NCBI RefSeq assembly: GCF_030142045.1
Contig: NZ_CP126242.1
Location: forward strand, 2,790,001-2,854,000
Length of the DNA: 64,000 nucleotides
Source of the DNA: Arthrobacter sp. zg-Y919
GTDB lineage: Bacteria; Actinomycetota; Actinomycetes; Actinomycetales; Micrococcaceae
Direction: 5' to 3'
The notes beneath the pieces were generated by a model that saw only the letters and a program-made list of their open reading frames with translations, was not told where the DNA came from and did not search any database. Position 1 is the stretch's first letter. Each line of letters begins with the position of its first letter. A program made the translations under genes and the position numbers. This document shows positions 8,120-17,762 of the stretch, in pieces.

Positions 8120-9028
8120 TTACGGCGAAGGGGTTCCGCCGTTGACGTTCAGGGTTTCGCCGATCACGTAGCTGGACTCCGGGGACGCCAGGAAGACGTA
8201 GGCGGGAGCCAGTTCGGTCGGCTGGCCGGCGCGGCCCAGCGGGGTGCTCTGGCCGAACTCGGGCAGGTCTTCCTTATTCTGCCCGTCGGTCGGCTGCAGC
8301 GGTGTCCAGAACGGCCCCGGCGCCACGGCGTTGACCCGGATGCCCTTGGGTGCCAGCTGCTGGCCCAGACCCTTGGTGAAGTTGTTGATGGCCGCCTTGG
8401 TGCTGGCGTAATCCAGCAGGTTCGGGGACGGCTCGTAGGCCTGGATCGAGGTGGTGTTGATGATGCTCGAGCCGGCCGGCAGATGCTTCAGGGCAGCCTT
8501 CGTGACCCGGAAGAACGAGTAGATATTGGTCTTGAAGGTGTGGTCCAGCTGCTCGTCGGAGAGATCTTCAAGGTTGTCCACGGCAATCTGCTTGCCGGCG
8601 TTGTTCACCAGGATGTCCAGCCCGCCCAGAGCGGATACGGCATCCTCGACCACCTGGCGGCAGTACTCGGGATCCTTCAGGTCACCGGGAAGCTTCACAA
8701 GCTTGCGGCCGGTCTTCTCGACCACCTCGGCAATGTGCTGGGCGTCCGGCTCCTCCTCGGGAAGGTAGGAGATGGCGACGTCGGCACCCTCACGGGCGAA
8801 GGCGATGGCCACTGCGGCACCGATGCCGGAGTCACCGCCGGTAATGAGCGCCTTGCGGCCCTCGAGACGGCCGGTCCCACGGTAGGTGTCCTCGCCATGG
8901 TCCACGTGCGGGGTCATTTCCTTGTCCAGGCCGGGCTCAGGCTGGTCCTGGATGGGCGGCGCGATGGACGGGTAGCGGTCCACGGGGTTCTGGAAGGTGT
9001 ACTGGTCCGACTTGTTGCCGTTTGTCAT
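8120..9028 (-). CDS. GS39-type SDR oxidoreductase (general stress dehydrogenase)
   Basis: From ATG 9028 the protein has 302 residues. It shows the classical SDR motifs: TGGDSGIGAA nucleotide-binding loop, NNAGKQ, and the catalytic YASTK (Tyr-x-x-x-Lys). The 45-residue N-terminal extension with YPSIAPP and the DHGEDTYRG lead-in is typical of the general stress protein 39 (YdaD/YhdF) subgroup, NAD(P)-dependent reductases induced by stress. The open frame extends 18 codons further upstream, but the M at 9028 matches the family N-terminus. It is divergent from a universal stress protein gene, with a TAAGCATGCTTA palindrome between them. Confidence 0.9.
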   Translation of the reverse strand: MTNGNKSDQYTFQNPVDRYPSIAPPIQDQPEPGLDKEMTPHVDHGEDTYRGTGRLEGRKALITGGDSGIGAAVAIAFAREGADVAISYLPEEEPDAQHIAEVVEKTGRKLVKLPGDLKDPEYCRQVVEDAVSALGGLDILVNNAGKQIAVDNLEDLSDEQLDHTFKTNIYSFFRVTKAALKHLPAGSSIINTTSIQAYEPSPNLLDYASTKAAINNFTKGLGQQLAPKGIRVNAVAPGPFWTPLQPTDGQNKEDLPEFGQSTPLGRAGQPTELAPAYVFLASPESSYVIGETLNVNGGTPSP

Positions 9029-9109
9029 AGAAGTTCCCACTTTCGGTAGGTCAGTCCATTCGGGCGGTCCGGCTAGGGCCACCCTAAAAGGCGGACGCTC
9101 ACGCTAACG

Positions 9110-9121
9110 TAAGCATGCTTA
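9110..9121. promoter_or_regulatory. Perfect 12-bp palindrome TAAGCATGCTTA between divergent stress genes
   Basis: It lies 82 bp upstream of the SDR start and 129 bp upstream of the usp start. An 11/12 match is found before the gene at 6512. It is probably a regulator site; the regulator is not identifiable here. Confidence 0.45.
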
Positions 9122-9249
9122 TCACCCTATGCCCGATGAGCGGTTCCGCTCAAGTCCGGGGTTCCACCACACAAATCGCCGCTGCTCTGGCCCTGCCTAC
9201 TGCCGGGGGCGCAGACTGCTGCATATCCAACTGCTTGGAAGGGAACATC

Positions 9250-9690
9250 ATGGCTGAGGGAACCCGGAAGCGGATTGTCGTTGGCGTGGACGGCTCGGAG
9301 GAGTCGCTGGAAGCGCTTCGTCTGGCCCGGCGGCTGGCGGACCTGCTGGACTGCCGCATTGACGCCATCACGGTGTGGGAGTTTCCGGCAATGCTGGCCA
9401 CACCGTTTCCCACCACCGATTGGTCGCCCCGGGTGGAAGCCGAGCGGGGCCTGGCCGAGGCCGTGGAAGCGGCCTTCGAAGGTAAAGGCACTCCGGAGGG
9501 TCTCACCCAGTCAGCGGTGGCCGGCCAGGCCGCCGGGGTGCTGATGGAAGCCAGCCGCGGGGCGGAGATGCTGGTGGTGGGCAACCGTGGGCGCGGTGGG
9601 TTTGCCGGCCTGCTGCTTGGTTCTGTCAGCACCACTGTGGCGGCGCACGCCTACTGTCCGGTGCTCATTGCCCGTCCCCACCGGGACTAG
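9250..9690 (+). CDS. Universal stress protein, UspA family
   Basis: The start ATG 9250 follows GGAAGGGA; the frame upstream of it is not family-like. The 146-residue protein is a single Usp domain: IVVGVDGSEESLEAL at the N-terminus and the ATP-binding VVGNRGRGGFAGLLLGSVS (G-2x-G-9x-G-S/T type) near the C-terminus. Such proteins bind ATP in the cytoplasm and support survival in stasis or hypoxia. Its stop codon falls inside a 33-bp tandem duplication shared with the end of the convergent MFS gene. Confidence 0.93.
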   Translation: MAEGTRKRIVVGVDGSEESLEALRLARRLADLLDCRIDAITVWEFPAMLATPFPTTDWSPRVEAERGLAEAVEAAFEGKGTPEGLTQSAVAGQAAGVLMEASRGAEMLVVGNRGRGGFAGLLLGSVSTTVAAHAYCPVLIARPHRD

Positions 9691-9740
9691 GACCACCGGT
9701 GGACCGGGCCCCACCGGGACTAGGACTACCGGTGGGCCGG
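9676..9740. repeat. 33-bp tandem duplication spanning two convergent gene ends
   Basis: The unit starting CCCCACCGGGACTAGGAC occurs at 9676-9708 and again, with a few changes, at 9709-9740. The first copy holds the usp stop codon and the second holds the MFS stop codon on the other strand. Each has a CCACCGGTGG or ACCGGTGG palindrome that may help termination. Confidence 0.75.
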
Positions 9741-11249
9741 AACGCGGCGCAGCAGCACGGCTGCACCGGCGGCGGCCAGCACCATGGTGAGCATGCCGAT
9801 CAGCGACGTGATGTTGACGCCGGAATCGAAGGCGGCCTGCGCGGAATGCAGCAGCGCCGATCCTGCCTCACCCGGCAGGCCGCGGGCCGCTTCCACCGCT
9901 CCGCCGAGGGTTTCCCCGGCCGCGGCGGTCTGTTCGGAACTCAGGCCGGCCGGAACCTCGACGCCGTTGCGGTAGGAAGCGGTCAGGATGCTGCCCAGCA
10001 CGGCCGTCCCCAGCACGGAGCCGATCTCGTACGCGGTCTCGGAAATGGCCGAAGCGGATCCGGCGCGGGACGGCGGAACGCTGGCCAGGATCAGGTCGTT
10101 GGAAATGGTTTCCGCGGCACCCACGCCCACTCCCAGGAACAGGAACGCGATCACCAGTTCCAGCAGGGTCACTGATTCACCGGCAACAAAGACCAGGCCG
10201 TAGCCGGCGGCGTTGAACAGCAGGCCGGCCGCAACCACGATCGCCGGGCGGACACGCTTCACCAGGGGCACCACGGCCAGGCCGGCGATGACGGTCAGCA
10301 CCAGGCCGGGCAGCATGGTCAGGCCGGCTTCGATCGGCGTCTGCCCCACCACCAGCTGCAGGTGCTGGGAGAGGAAGAAGATGAAGCCCACCATGGCGAA
10401 CAGGCTCAGCAGGTTCGAGGCGATGGAGCCGCTGAAGACCGGGTTCTGGAACAGCCGGACATCGAGCATGGGCTTTTCGCGGGACAGCTGGCGGCGGACA
10501 AACAGGAAGCCGAGCACCAGGCCGACGGCGATGAACGGCAGGCCGGCCGCGGCGCCGTCGTGCGCAAATTCCTTGATGCCGTAGGTCACGGAGAGCATGG
10601 CACCCATGACTAGCACGACGCCGAGCCGGTCAACGGCGCCGGGGCTGGGGTCCTTGGACTCGGGCAGCAGGATGGGGGCGAAGATCAGCAGCGGCAGCAG
10701 CACCGGGATGGACAGCAGGAACACCGAGCCCCACCAGAAGTGCTCGAGCAGCACGCCGCCCACAATCGGGCCGAGGGCCGCGCCGCCGGAGAAACCGGCC
10801 GCCCAGATGGCAACGGCAAACCGGCGCTGGGACGGGTCGGTGAAGATATTGCGGATCAGGGACAGTGTGGCCGGCATCAGCATGGCACCGAATACAGCCA
10901 TCAGGGCGCGGGCAACGATCAGCAGCGCCGCCGAGGGCGCGAACGCAGCCACCAGGGAGAAGACCCCGAAGCCCACACTGCCGATCATCAGCAGGCGCAG
11001 CCGGCCGATCCGGTCACCGAGGCTGCCCATCGGCACCAGCAGGCCGGCCAGGACCAGGGCATAGACATCCACAATCCACAGCAGTTCGACGCCGGTGGGC
11101 GCCAGAGCCTGCGACAGCGACGGGATGGCGAAGCTGAGGACGTTGTTATCGATGGAGACGAGCAGCACGGGCAGCATCAGGATGACGAGTCCCCACCATT
11201 CGCGCGTGCCTGCACGCGTAACTGCGGGATTTTCCTGGACCGCCAGCAC
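9726..11249 (-). CDS. DHA2-type MFS multidrug exporter controlled by divergent TetR
   Basis: The GTG at 11247-11249 is preceded by a strong AAGGAGG site, giving 507 residues; the longer open frame runs through the operator and TetR start and is rejected. Motifs are SIDNNVLSFAIPSLSQAL in helix 1, GSLGDRIGRLR in the 2-3 loop and GPIVGGVLLEHFWWGSVF in helix 5, matching 14-helix quinone/quaternary-ammonium exporters of the LfrA/SmvA/QacA group. The divergent TetR gene and an 18-bp operator lie in the shared control region, so it is probably repressed until a cationic drug or dye binds TetR. Confidence 0.92.
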   Translation of the reverse strand: MLAVQENPAVTRAGTREWWGLVILMLPVLLVSIDNNVLSFAIPSLSQALAPTGVELLWIVDVYALVLAGLLVPMGSLGDRIGRLRLLMIGSVGFGVFSLVAAFAPSAALLIVARALMAVFGAMLMPATLSLIRNIFTDPSQRRFAVAIWAAGFSGGAALGPIVGGVLLEHFWWGSVFLLSIPVLLPLLIFAPILLPESKDPSPGAVDRLGVVLVMGAMLSVTYGIKEFAHDGAAAGLPFIAVGLVLGFLFVRRQLSREKPMLDVRLFQNPVFSGSIASNLLSLFAMVGFIFFLSQHLQLVVGQTPIEAGLTMLPGLVLTVIAGLAVVPLVKRVRPAIVVAAGLLFNAAGYGLVFVAGESVTLLELVIAFLFLGVGVGAAETISNDLILASVPPSRAGSASAISETAYEIGSVLGTAVLGSILTASYRNGVEVPAGLSSEQTAAAGETLGGAVEAARGLPGEAGSALLHSAQAAFDSGVNITSLIGMLTMVLAAAGAAVLLRRVPAHR

Positions 11250-11306
11250 AGCGACCTCCTTCTGGAACAACGTTAGGGATTCATCACGGGAAACATACGA
11301 ATATCT

Positions 11307-11330
11307 ACTGTACCGTCTAGACTGTACGGT
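11307..11330. promoter_or_regulatory. TetR operator in the exporter/tetR divergent promoter
   Basis: The core GTACCGTCTAGACTGTAC (11310-11327) is an 18-bp inverted repeat with one mismatched pair; two more outer pairs match. It lies 58 bp from the exporter start and 47 bp from tetR, so it can control both. Confidence 0.7.
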
Positions 11331-11376
11331 GGCGAATCTGCGGCAGTTTCGTCCGCCGATGGCGTAGCGTGAAACC

Positions 11377-11943
11377 ATGCCCAACTCTCGTCCCGCCCGG
11401 GACCGCATCCTCGACGCTTACGAGGACCTGCTTATTAACGAAGGCCCGCGAGGTGCCACCCTGGATGCCGTCGTCGCGCGCGCCGAGGTTTCCAAAGGCG
11501 GCCTGCTCTATCACTTCAAGAACAAGGAAGCGATGGCCAGCGCGCTGATCGAAAGGCTCCGGGAGCTGGCTGCCACCGATCTGCAGACCATGCGTGAGGA
11601 CCCTGAAGGCCCGGCACGCTACCTCGTCCGCAGTTCCGTGTATGTGGGCAGCGAGCTGGACCGGGCGTTGATTGCCGTGGTGCGCCTTGCCCAGGCCTCG
11701 GATACAGCGGCATCGGACCTGCTGCAGGAGATCCACCGCAGCTGGTTCGACCTGGTCCAGCAGGAGATCGGCGATCCGGCCATTTCCCGGGCGGTTATGC
11801 TGCTCGCGGACGGGCTCTACTACAACGAGGGACTGCCCGGCGGCTGGCCGCAGGACACCCGGGACACCCGCTCCCGCTCGGTTCCCGAACTGCTCAACGT
11901 GGTGGACCTGCTCAAGTCCCACGCGCAGCAGGCGCGGGCGTAA
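11377..11943 (+). CDS. TetR-family repressor of the divergent MFS exporter
   Basis: The 188-residue protein has the TetR helix-turn-helix at residues 9-55 (ILDAYEDLLINEG, then TLDAVVARAEVSKGGLLYHFKNKEAM) and a helical ligand domain with a TetR_C motif ending in PELLNVVDLLKS. Family members bind operators as dimers and release DNA on ligand binding. It is divergent from the MFS exporter, with the palindromic operator between them. A TAGCGT hexamer lies six bases before the ATG, so the mRNA may be leaderless. Confidence 0.92.
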   Translation: MPNSRPARDRILDAYEDLLINEGPRGATLDAVVARAEVSKGGLLYHFKNKEAMASALIERLRELAATDLQTMREDPEGPARYLVRSSVYVGSELDRALIAVVRLAQASDTAASDLLQEIHRSWFDLVQQEIGDPAISRAVMLLADGLYYNEGLPGGWPQDTRDTRSRSVPELLNVVDLLKSHAQQARA

Positions 11944-12013
11944 CCCGCCCCTTCCCGCGATTGCCCGGCGTGGCAGGGCGGACTCCGCATGTGGCATCTG
12001 GCACTCTAGGGGC

Positions 12014-12481
12014 ATGGAAACAAGCACAGCTGACCTGTACGACGAGCGCGGAGACGACCTGGTCTCGGTGTCCCTGCAGTTCCAGGACCTGGGCGGGCAC
12101 ATCGGTTTCACCGGACCGGTCCGCACCGTCCGCTGTCTGGAGGACAACGGGCTGGTCAAGTCCCTGCTGAACTCCCCCGGGGAGGGCGCGGTGCTGGTGA
12201 TCGACGGCGCCGGGTCGCTGAACACCGCATTGATGGGGGACATGATCGCGGCCGCCGCCGCGGAGAACGGCTGGGCCGGCGTCGTCATCAACGGCGCCAT
12301 CCGCGACCGCGCCGCCGTCGCGAAGCTGCCGCTGGGGGTGAAGGCGCTGGGATCCAACCCGCGCAAGAGCGCCAAGAACTCTGTCGGCGAGGTGGATGTG
12401 CCCGTAGAGTTCGGCGGCGTCACCTTCCGTCCCGGCGCAGTGCTCTACGCCGACGAGGACGGGATCCTCGTCGAACCCTAG
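12014..12481 (+). CDS. rraA: RraA-like protein
   Basis: The ATG at 12014 gives 155 residues, the usual length for RraA. It shows GPVRTVRCLEDNGLVKSLL, LVIDGAGSLNTALMGDMIA and GVVINGAIRDRAAVAKLPLGVKALGSNPRKS, the last being the conserved loop around the Arg-Asp pair. RraA of E. coli inhibits RNase E, but many members are divalent-metal aldolases or oxaloacetate decarboxylases, and the RD pair seen here belongs to that active site. It lies eight bases before a dienelactone hydrolase gene, so an enzymatic role in aromatic-acid breakdown is possible. Confidence in the symbol is lower than in the family. Confidence 0.88.
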   Translation: METSTADLYDERGDDLVSVSLQFQDLGGHIGFTGPVRTVRCLEDNGLVKSLLNSPGEGAVLVIDGAGSLNTALMGDMIAAAAAENGWAGVVINGAIRDRAAVAKLPLGVKALGSNPRKSAKNSVGEVDVPVEFGGVTFRPGAVLYADEDGILVEP

Positions 12482-12489
12482 GAGTCCCA

Positions 12490-13068
12490 ATGGCCAACGT
12501 CCTGCTGTTCCACCACGCCCTTGGGCTGACGTCCGGCATGGACGCCTTCGCCGAGGTCCTGCGCGAAGCCGGCCACACGGTGACGGTGCCCGATCTCTAT
12601 GACGGGCGCACCTTCACCGATCTGGCGGACGGGGTGGCCTACGCCCAAGAGATCGGCATGGACACCATCGAAGAACTGGGCGTCAGTATTGCGAACCGGT
12701 TCCCGGAGGAAATGGTCTATATCGGCTTCTCCCTCGGCGTGATACCGGCCCAGTGTCTGGCGCAGACCCGCCCCGGTGCCCGTGGCGCGGTGCTGGTCAG
12801 CGGCTGCGTGCCGCTTGGCGCCTTCGCTGACACCTGGCCGGCCGATGTGCCGGTGCAGATCCACGGCATGGACGCCGATGAAGAATTCGTCGACAGCGGC
12901 GACCTGGACGCGGCGGAAAACCTGGCCGCCACCACACCGAATGCCGAACTGATCCTGTATCCAGGCACCGCGCACCTGTTCGCGGACATCAGCCTGCCTG
13001 ATTACGACATGGACCACGCGTTTGCCCTGACCCGGATGGTGCTGCAGTTCCTGGACCGGGTGGGCTAG
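12490..13068 (+). CDS. Dienelactone hydrolase family protein
   Basis: The 192-residue alpha/beta hydrolase begins MANVLLFHHALGLTSGMDAF and has DLYDGRTFTDLADGVAYA, YIGFSLGVIPAQ at the nucleophile elbow, and GTAHLFAD carrying the histidine. In true dienelactone hydrolases the nucleophile is Cys; here the elbow reads GFSLG, so Ser is the predicted nucleophile. Some close relatives act on other esters. It follows the RraA gene by eight bases and precedes an aromatic-acid transporter. The substrate is unknown. Confidence 0.88.
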   Translation: MANVLLFHHALGLTSGMDAFAEVLREAGHTVTVPDLYDGRTFTDLADGVAYAQEIGMDTIEELGVSIANRFPEEMVYIGFSLGVIPAQCLAQTRPGARGAVLVSGCVPLGAFADTWPADVPVQIHGMDADEEFVDSGDLDAAENLAATTPNAELILYPGTAHLFADISLPDYDMDHAFALTRMVLQFLDRVG

Positions 13069-13245
13069 CAGGTCGTCCGGTCCGGGAACCGCAGCACCCT
13101 ACGCACCGACCACCTGCGGGTAGTGCCGCACGGTGAATGGACATGGTCGGCGCAGTCTGCCACCTTTATTTATTGGAAGTGTGGCGGGCATCTCACCGCA
13201 CCCCCAACGACTGCACCACCTCGTAGACCAAGGACGTTCACGATC

Positions 13246-14469
13246 ATGCAAACACAGAACCGGAAATGGGTAGTCATTCTTTGCTGGCTCACCGTCGTTT
13301 TCGAGGGTTTCGATCTGGTGGCGCTGGGCGCCTCGATCCCCACCCTTCTGGACACCCAGCACGCCGGCATCGACGCGGCAGGGGCCACCTTCGTGGCAAC
13401 GATTTCCCTGGTGGGCGTCGGCATCGGCGCAGCCTTGATCGGCCCCATCTCCGACCGCTTCGGCCGCCGGCTGCCGCTGATCATCTGCGTTTTACTCTTC
13501 TCCATCTTCACGCTGCTGTTCCCTCTGATGCCGACCGTGGCCACCATGGGCCTCCTGCGCCTCCTGGCCGGTCTGGGCCTGGGCGGCTGCATGCCCATCG
13601 CCATCACCGCCATGCAGGAAGCATCCTCCAGTGAGCGCAAGGCACACTCCAGCACCCTGACCATGACCGGCTACCACGTCGGCGCTGTCGCCGCGTCAGT
13701 GGTGGCGCTCCTGGTGGGAGCGAACTGGCAGTGGCTCTTCTACGCCGGCGGCATCCTCGGGCTTCTTGCCGTTCCGCTGATGTGGGCGAAGCTGCCGGAA
13801 ACCTCCCCCGTGGTCAAAGCCGTCAAGGCCGATAAAGCGGCAGCACCCAAAGTCCGGGTTGGTGACCTGCTGAGGAAGCCGTACCTGCGGATCACCCTGG
13901 GCCTATGGGTTGCGGCCTTTATGGGCCTGCTCCTGGTCTACGGACTGAATACGTGGCTGCCGCAGCTGATGCGCCAAGCCGGCTACAACGTGGCGGATTC
14001 CCTGGTGCTGCTCCTGGTCCTGAACGTCGGCGCCATTGCCGGCCTGCTCACCGGCGGCCGTGTTGCCGACCGCCGCGGCGTCAAGGGCACCACCATGTTC
14101 TGGTTCGCGTCCGCCGCCGTGCTGCTGGTTATCCTGAGCATCCGGATGGAGAATCAGCTGGTGCTCAACGGCGTCGTTCTCGTCACCGGCTTCTTTGTCT
14201 TCTGCGCCCAGGTGCTGGTCTACGGCTTCGTCGGCTACCTGTACCCCCGCCACATCGTCGCGTCCGGCATGGGCTTCGTGTCCGCCGTCGGGCGTCTTGG
14301 CGCCATCACGGGACCCTGGCTGACGGGCACGCTGGTGGCCGCCGACCTCGCCTACCCCTTCAGCTTCTACGTCTTCGCTGCGGCGGCCGTGCTTGGACTC
14401 GTGGCGGTGTCCGTTGTCCCGAAGGCAAAGCGCGGAGCCGACGAGCCCGTGGCGGCACCGGCAGGATAG
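13246..14469 (+). CDS. AAHS-family aromatic acid:H+ symporter (MFS)
   Basis: The ATG at 13246 (407 residues) follows an AAGGACG site; the frame extends 41 codons upstream without family similarity. The AAHS signature is clear: FEGFDLVALGASIPTLL in helix 1 with the transport aspartate, then GPISDRFGRRLPL in the 2-3 loop, and the second-half GGRVADRRG loop. Members such as BenK and PcaK import benzoate, 4-hydroxybenzoate or protocatechuate. Benzoylformate decarboxylase follows 12 bases downstream, so mandelate or benzoylformate is a reasonable substrate guess. Confidence 0.9.
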   Translation: MQTQNRKWVVILCWLTVVFEGFDLVALGASIPTLLDTQHAGIDAAGATFVATISLVGVGIGAALIGPISDRFGRRLPLIICVLLFSIFTLLFPLMPTVATMGLLRLLAGLGLGGCMPIAITAMQEASSSERKAHSSTLTMTGYHVGAVAASVVALLVGANWQWLFYAGGILGLLAVPLMWAKLPETSPVVKAVKADKAAAPKVRVGDLLRKPYLRITLGLWVAAFMGLLLVYGLNTWLPQLMRQAGYNVADSLVLLLVLNVGAIAGLLTGGRVADRRGVKGTTMFWFASAAVLLVILSIRMENQLVLNGVVLVTGFFVFCAQVLVYGFVGYLYPRHIVASGMGFVSAVGRLGAITGPWLTGTLVAADLAYPFSFYVFAAAAVLGLVAVSVVPKAKRGADEPVAAPAG

Positions 14470-16074
<1,605 letters not shown>

Positions 16075-16117
16075 CCACGCGGGAGAACGCGTTGACCGGA
16101 GGTGCTGTGGCTAGGTT

Positions 16118-16963
16118 CTAGGCGTTCCAGAGTCCGTAGGAGTCCGCCAACGAGGAGATTTTCTGCGCACGGGCCAGGCGCGGCAGGTAGGAGCCGTCAC
16201 CCACCACGGCGCCGGCGGCGTGTGCCTCCAGCAGTTCATGGGCCCACATGATTTCGGATCCGCTCGGGGAAAGTCCCTGGTTGATGAAGTCCGTGGCCTC
16301 GGGCATCAGGCACAGCTTCCCGGTCATACCCATGCTCTGGGTCACCTTGCAGGCTTCCAGCAGCTTGTCCCCCAGGGCACCGACGGTGGGACCGTCGATC
16401 GGGCCGGGCAGCTGGCCGACGCGGGAGGCGACCACCAGCTTGGAGCGGGCGTAGGCCAGGGCCATGGGATCGTCCGAAGCACCGGTGTCGCGGCGGAAGT
16501 CGCCGACGCCGAACGCGAGCCGGAATGTGCCCGGGGCGCTGGCAATGGCGGTGGCGTTTTCAATGCCGAGGGCTGATTCGACCAGGGCCAGCACCGGGGT
16601 TCCGGCCTGCAGGCGCATGGCGGTGTGGGTGACTTGTTCGGGCTTTTCCGTCATCGCCAGCATGACGCCGCGCAGGCCCGGCGCCTTGGACAGGGCAGCG
16701 AGGTCATCGGCCCAGTAGTCGGTTTCGATGCCGTTCACGCGCACCCAGGCGGTCATACCGGTGGAGAGGGCCTCGACCACGCGTTCGCGGGCTTCAGCCT
16801 TGCCTTCGGCGGGAACGGCATCTTCCATGTCGAAGACCACCGAATCAGCCTCGGACGCCAGCGCCGGTGCAAAATTCGCTTCATCTGCGGCGGAAGCCAG
16901 CAGCCAGGAACGGGACAGTTTTGCGGGAAGGGCAGCGGCGCGGCTGTTTCGGAAAGGGGCCAT
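16118..16963 (-). CDS. HpcH/HpaI-type lyase (CitE-like, beta subunit fold)
   Basis: The 281-residue protein has the CitE features RSWLLASAADEANFAPALASEADSVVFDMEDAVPAEGKAEAR compressed into motifs DMEDAV (Mg-binding Glu/Asp) and RVNG, with ALVESALGIENATAIA and FGVGDF later. Stand-alone CitE-like proteins cleave or form malyl-, citramalyl- or similar acyl-CoA thioesters and are not part of citrate lyase. It is convergent with mdlC, with 43 bp between the stops. The CoA ester it uses is not predictable from sequence. Confidence 0.9.
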   Translation of the reverse strand: MAPFRNSRAAALPAKLSRSWLLASAADEANFAPALASEADSVVFDMEDAVPAEGKAEARERVVEALSTGMTAWVRVNGIETDYWADDLAALSKAPGLRGVMLAMTEKPEQVTHTAMRLQAGTPVLALVESALGIENATAIASAPGTFRLAFGVGDFRRDTGASDDPMALAYARSKLVVASRVGQLPGPIDGPTVGALGDKLLEACKVTQSMGMTGKLCLMPEATDFINQGLSPSGSEIMWAHELLEAHAAGAVVGDGSYLPRLARAQKISSLADSYGLWNA

Positions 16964-17081
16964 AAGTAGACATTACTTTCACGGCTGGCGGTTCCGAAAA
17001 TGCGACGGGCGTCATGTGGCTACCGTCACCCGTGTAAGGGGCACGGATGCCGGTTACCCCTCGCCCCGGTGCAGCAACGGG

Positions 17082-17429
17082 TCATGCGTCCAGCAGTCCT
17101 TCGAGCCGGAGAATGGCGGTGTCGCGCAGCTGGGCGGCGGCCTCGTCCCGGGGTGGGACCTGCGTTTCGGTGCCGGCGGACTGGTCCCCAGGGTGCGGAT
17201 GGTGGGCGAGGGCAGCGTCAATCTCCGCCTCAGTGAAGTCCGGGGCGGCGAGTTCGGCGAAGCTCAGCAACTCCCCTGCCGTGGTGAAGGGCCGGGCAGC
17301 GGCCACCTCGTTGTACCAGCGGGGAATGTCCGCGCAGGGGCGCAGCATCGCCTCCGCGTCCCGCCGGGAAGCGGTATTGAACGCGGTAAGGAAATCCGGT
17401 GCATCCGTCGGCACGTCTTCAAAAGGCAC
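17082..17429 (-). pseudogene. OHCU decarboxylase (uraD)-like gene with internal in-frame deletion
   Basis: From a GTG at 17429 the frame gives 115 residues against about 165 for the family. The N-terminal part (FLTAFNTASRRDAEAML, IPRWYNEVAAARPF, then AHHPHPGD in place of the usual HPRIGE) and the C-terminal helix (AAAQLRDTAILRLEGLLD) fit 2-oxo-4-hydroxy-4-carboxy-5-ureidoimidazoline decarboxylase of purine breakdown. About 45-50 residues in between, where the family has its NxxYExRFGxxFL and AGR motifs, are missing without a frameshift. No ribosome site is convincing. It is probably a decayed gene, unless the short form has a new role. No other uric-acid gene lies nearby. Confidence 0.6.
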
Positions 17430-17762
17430 GGGTGGGTCAGCTTTCGGTCGGAACTCGTCCGCAGCCGGCGCGCTGGGTAGCCTTGCCCGACGCCGACGGG
17501 AGTTGATGATGTTTTGGTCAGTCTGTGCACCCGTGTGATGCCTGTCAAGGAACTTCCCACCACTCCGCCTCCGGATCCCACGGCTGATCGGCGGTCGCCG
17601 CCCTACGGGCCTTGGTCTTCTGCGAATCCCTCCGGTTTGTCGGAATCCGTCCAGTTTGGGAAATCCCTGCCACTGCGCAGCGGAGGAATTTCCCAAATTG
17701 GAGGGGTTTTCCCAAACCGTGCGGTTTTCCACACCGGCGTCCTGCGGCGGGATGCGCCTGAG
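17430..17762. other. Gene-free stretch upstream of the uraD remnant
   Basis: This 333-bp stretch holds the family A palindrome at 17652-17700 and GGGGTTTT/GGTTTT-rich flanks. No coding segment was recognised. Confidence 0.5.
17652..17700. repeat. Dispersed palindromic repeat, family A, copy 2 (inverted)
   Basis: Arms CAGTTTGGGAAATCCCT (17652-17668) and an almost exact complement (17684-17700) enclose ACTGCGCAG. Read on the minus strand it is nearly the same as 6303-6347, with similarity reaching into the flanks. Confidence 0.8.
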
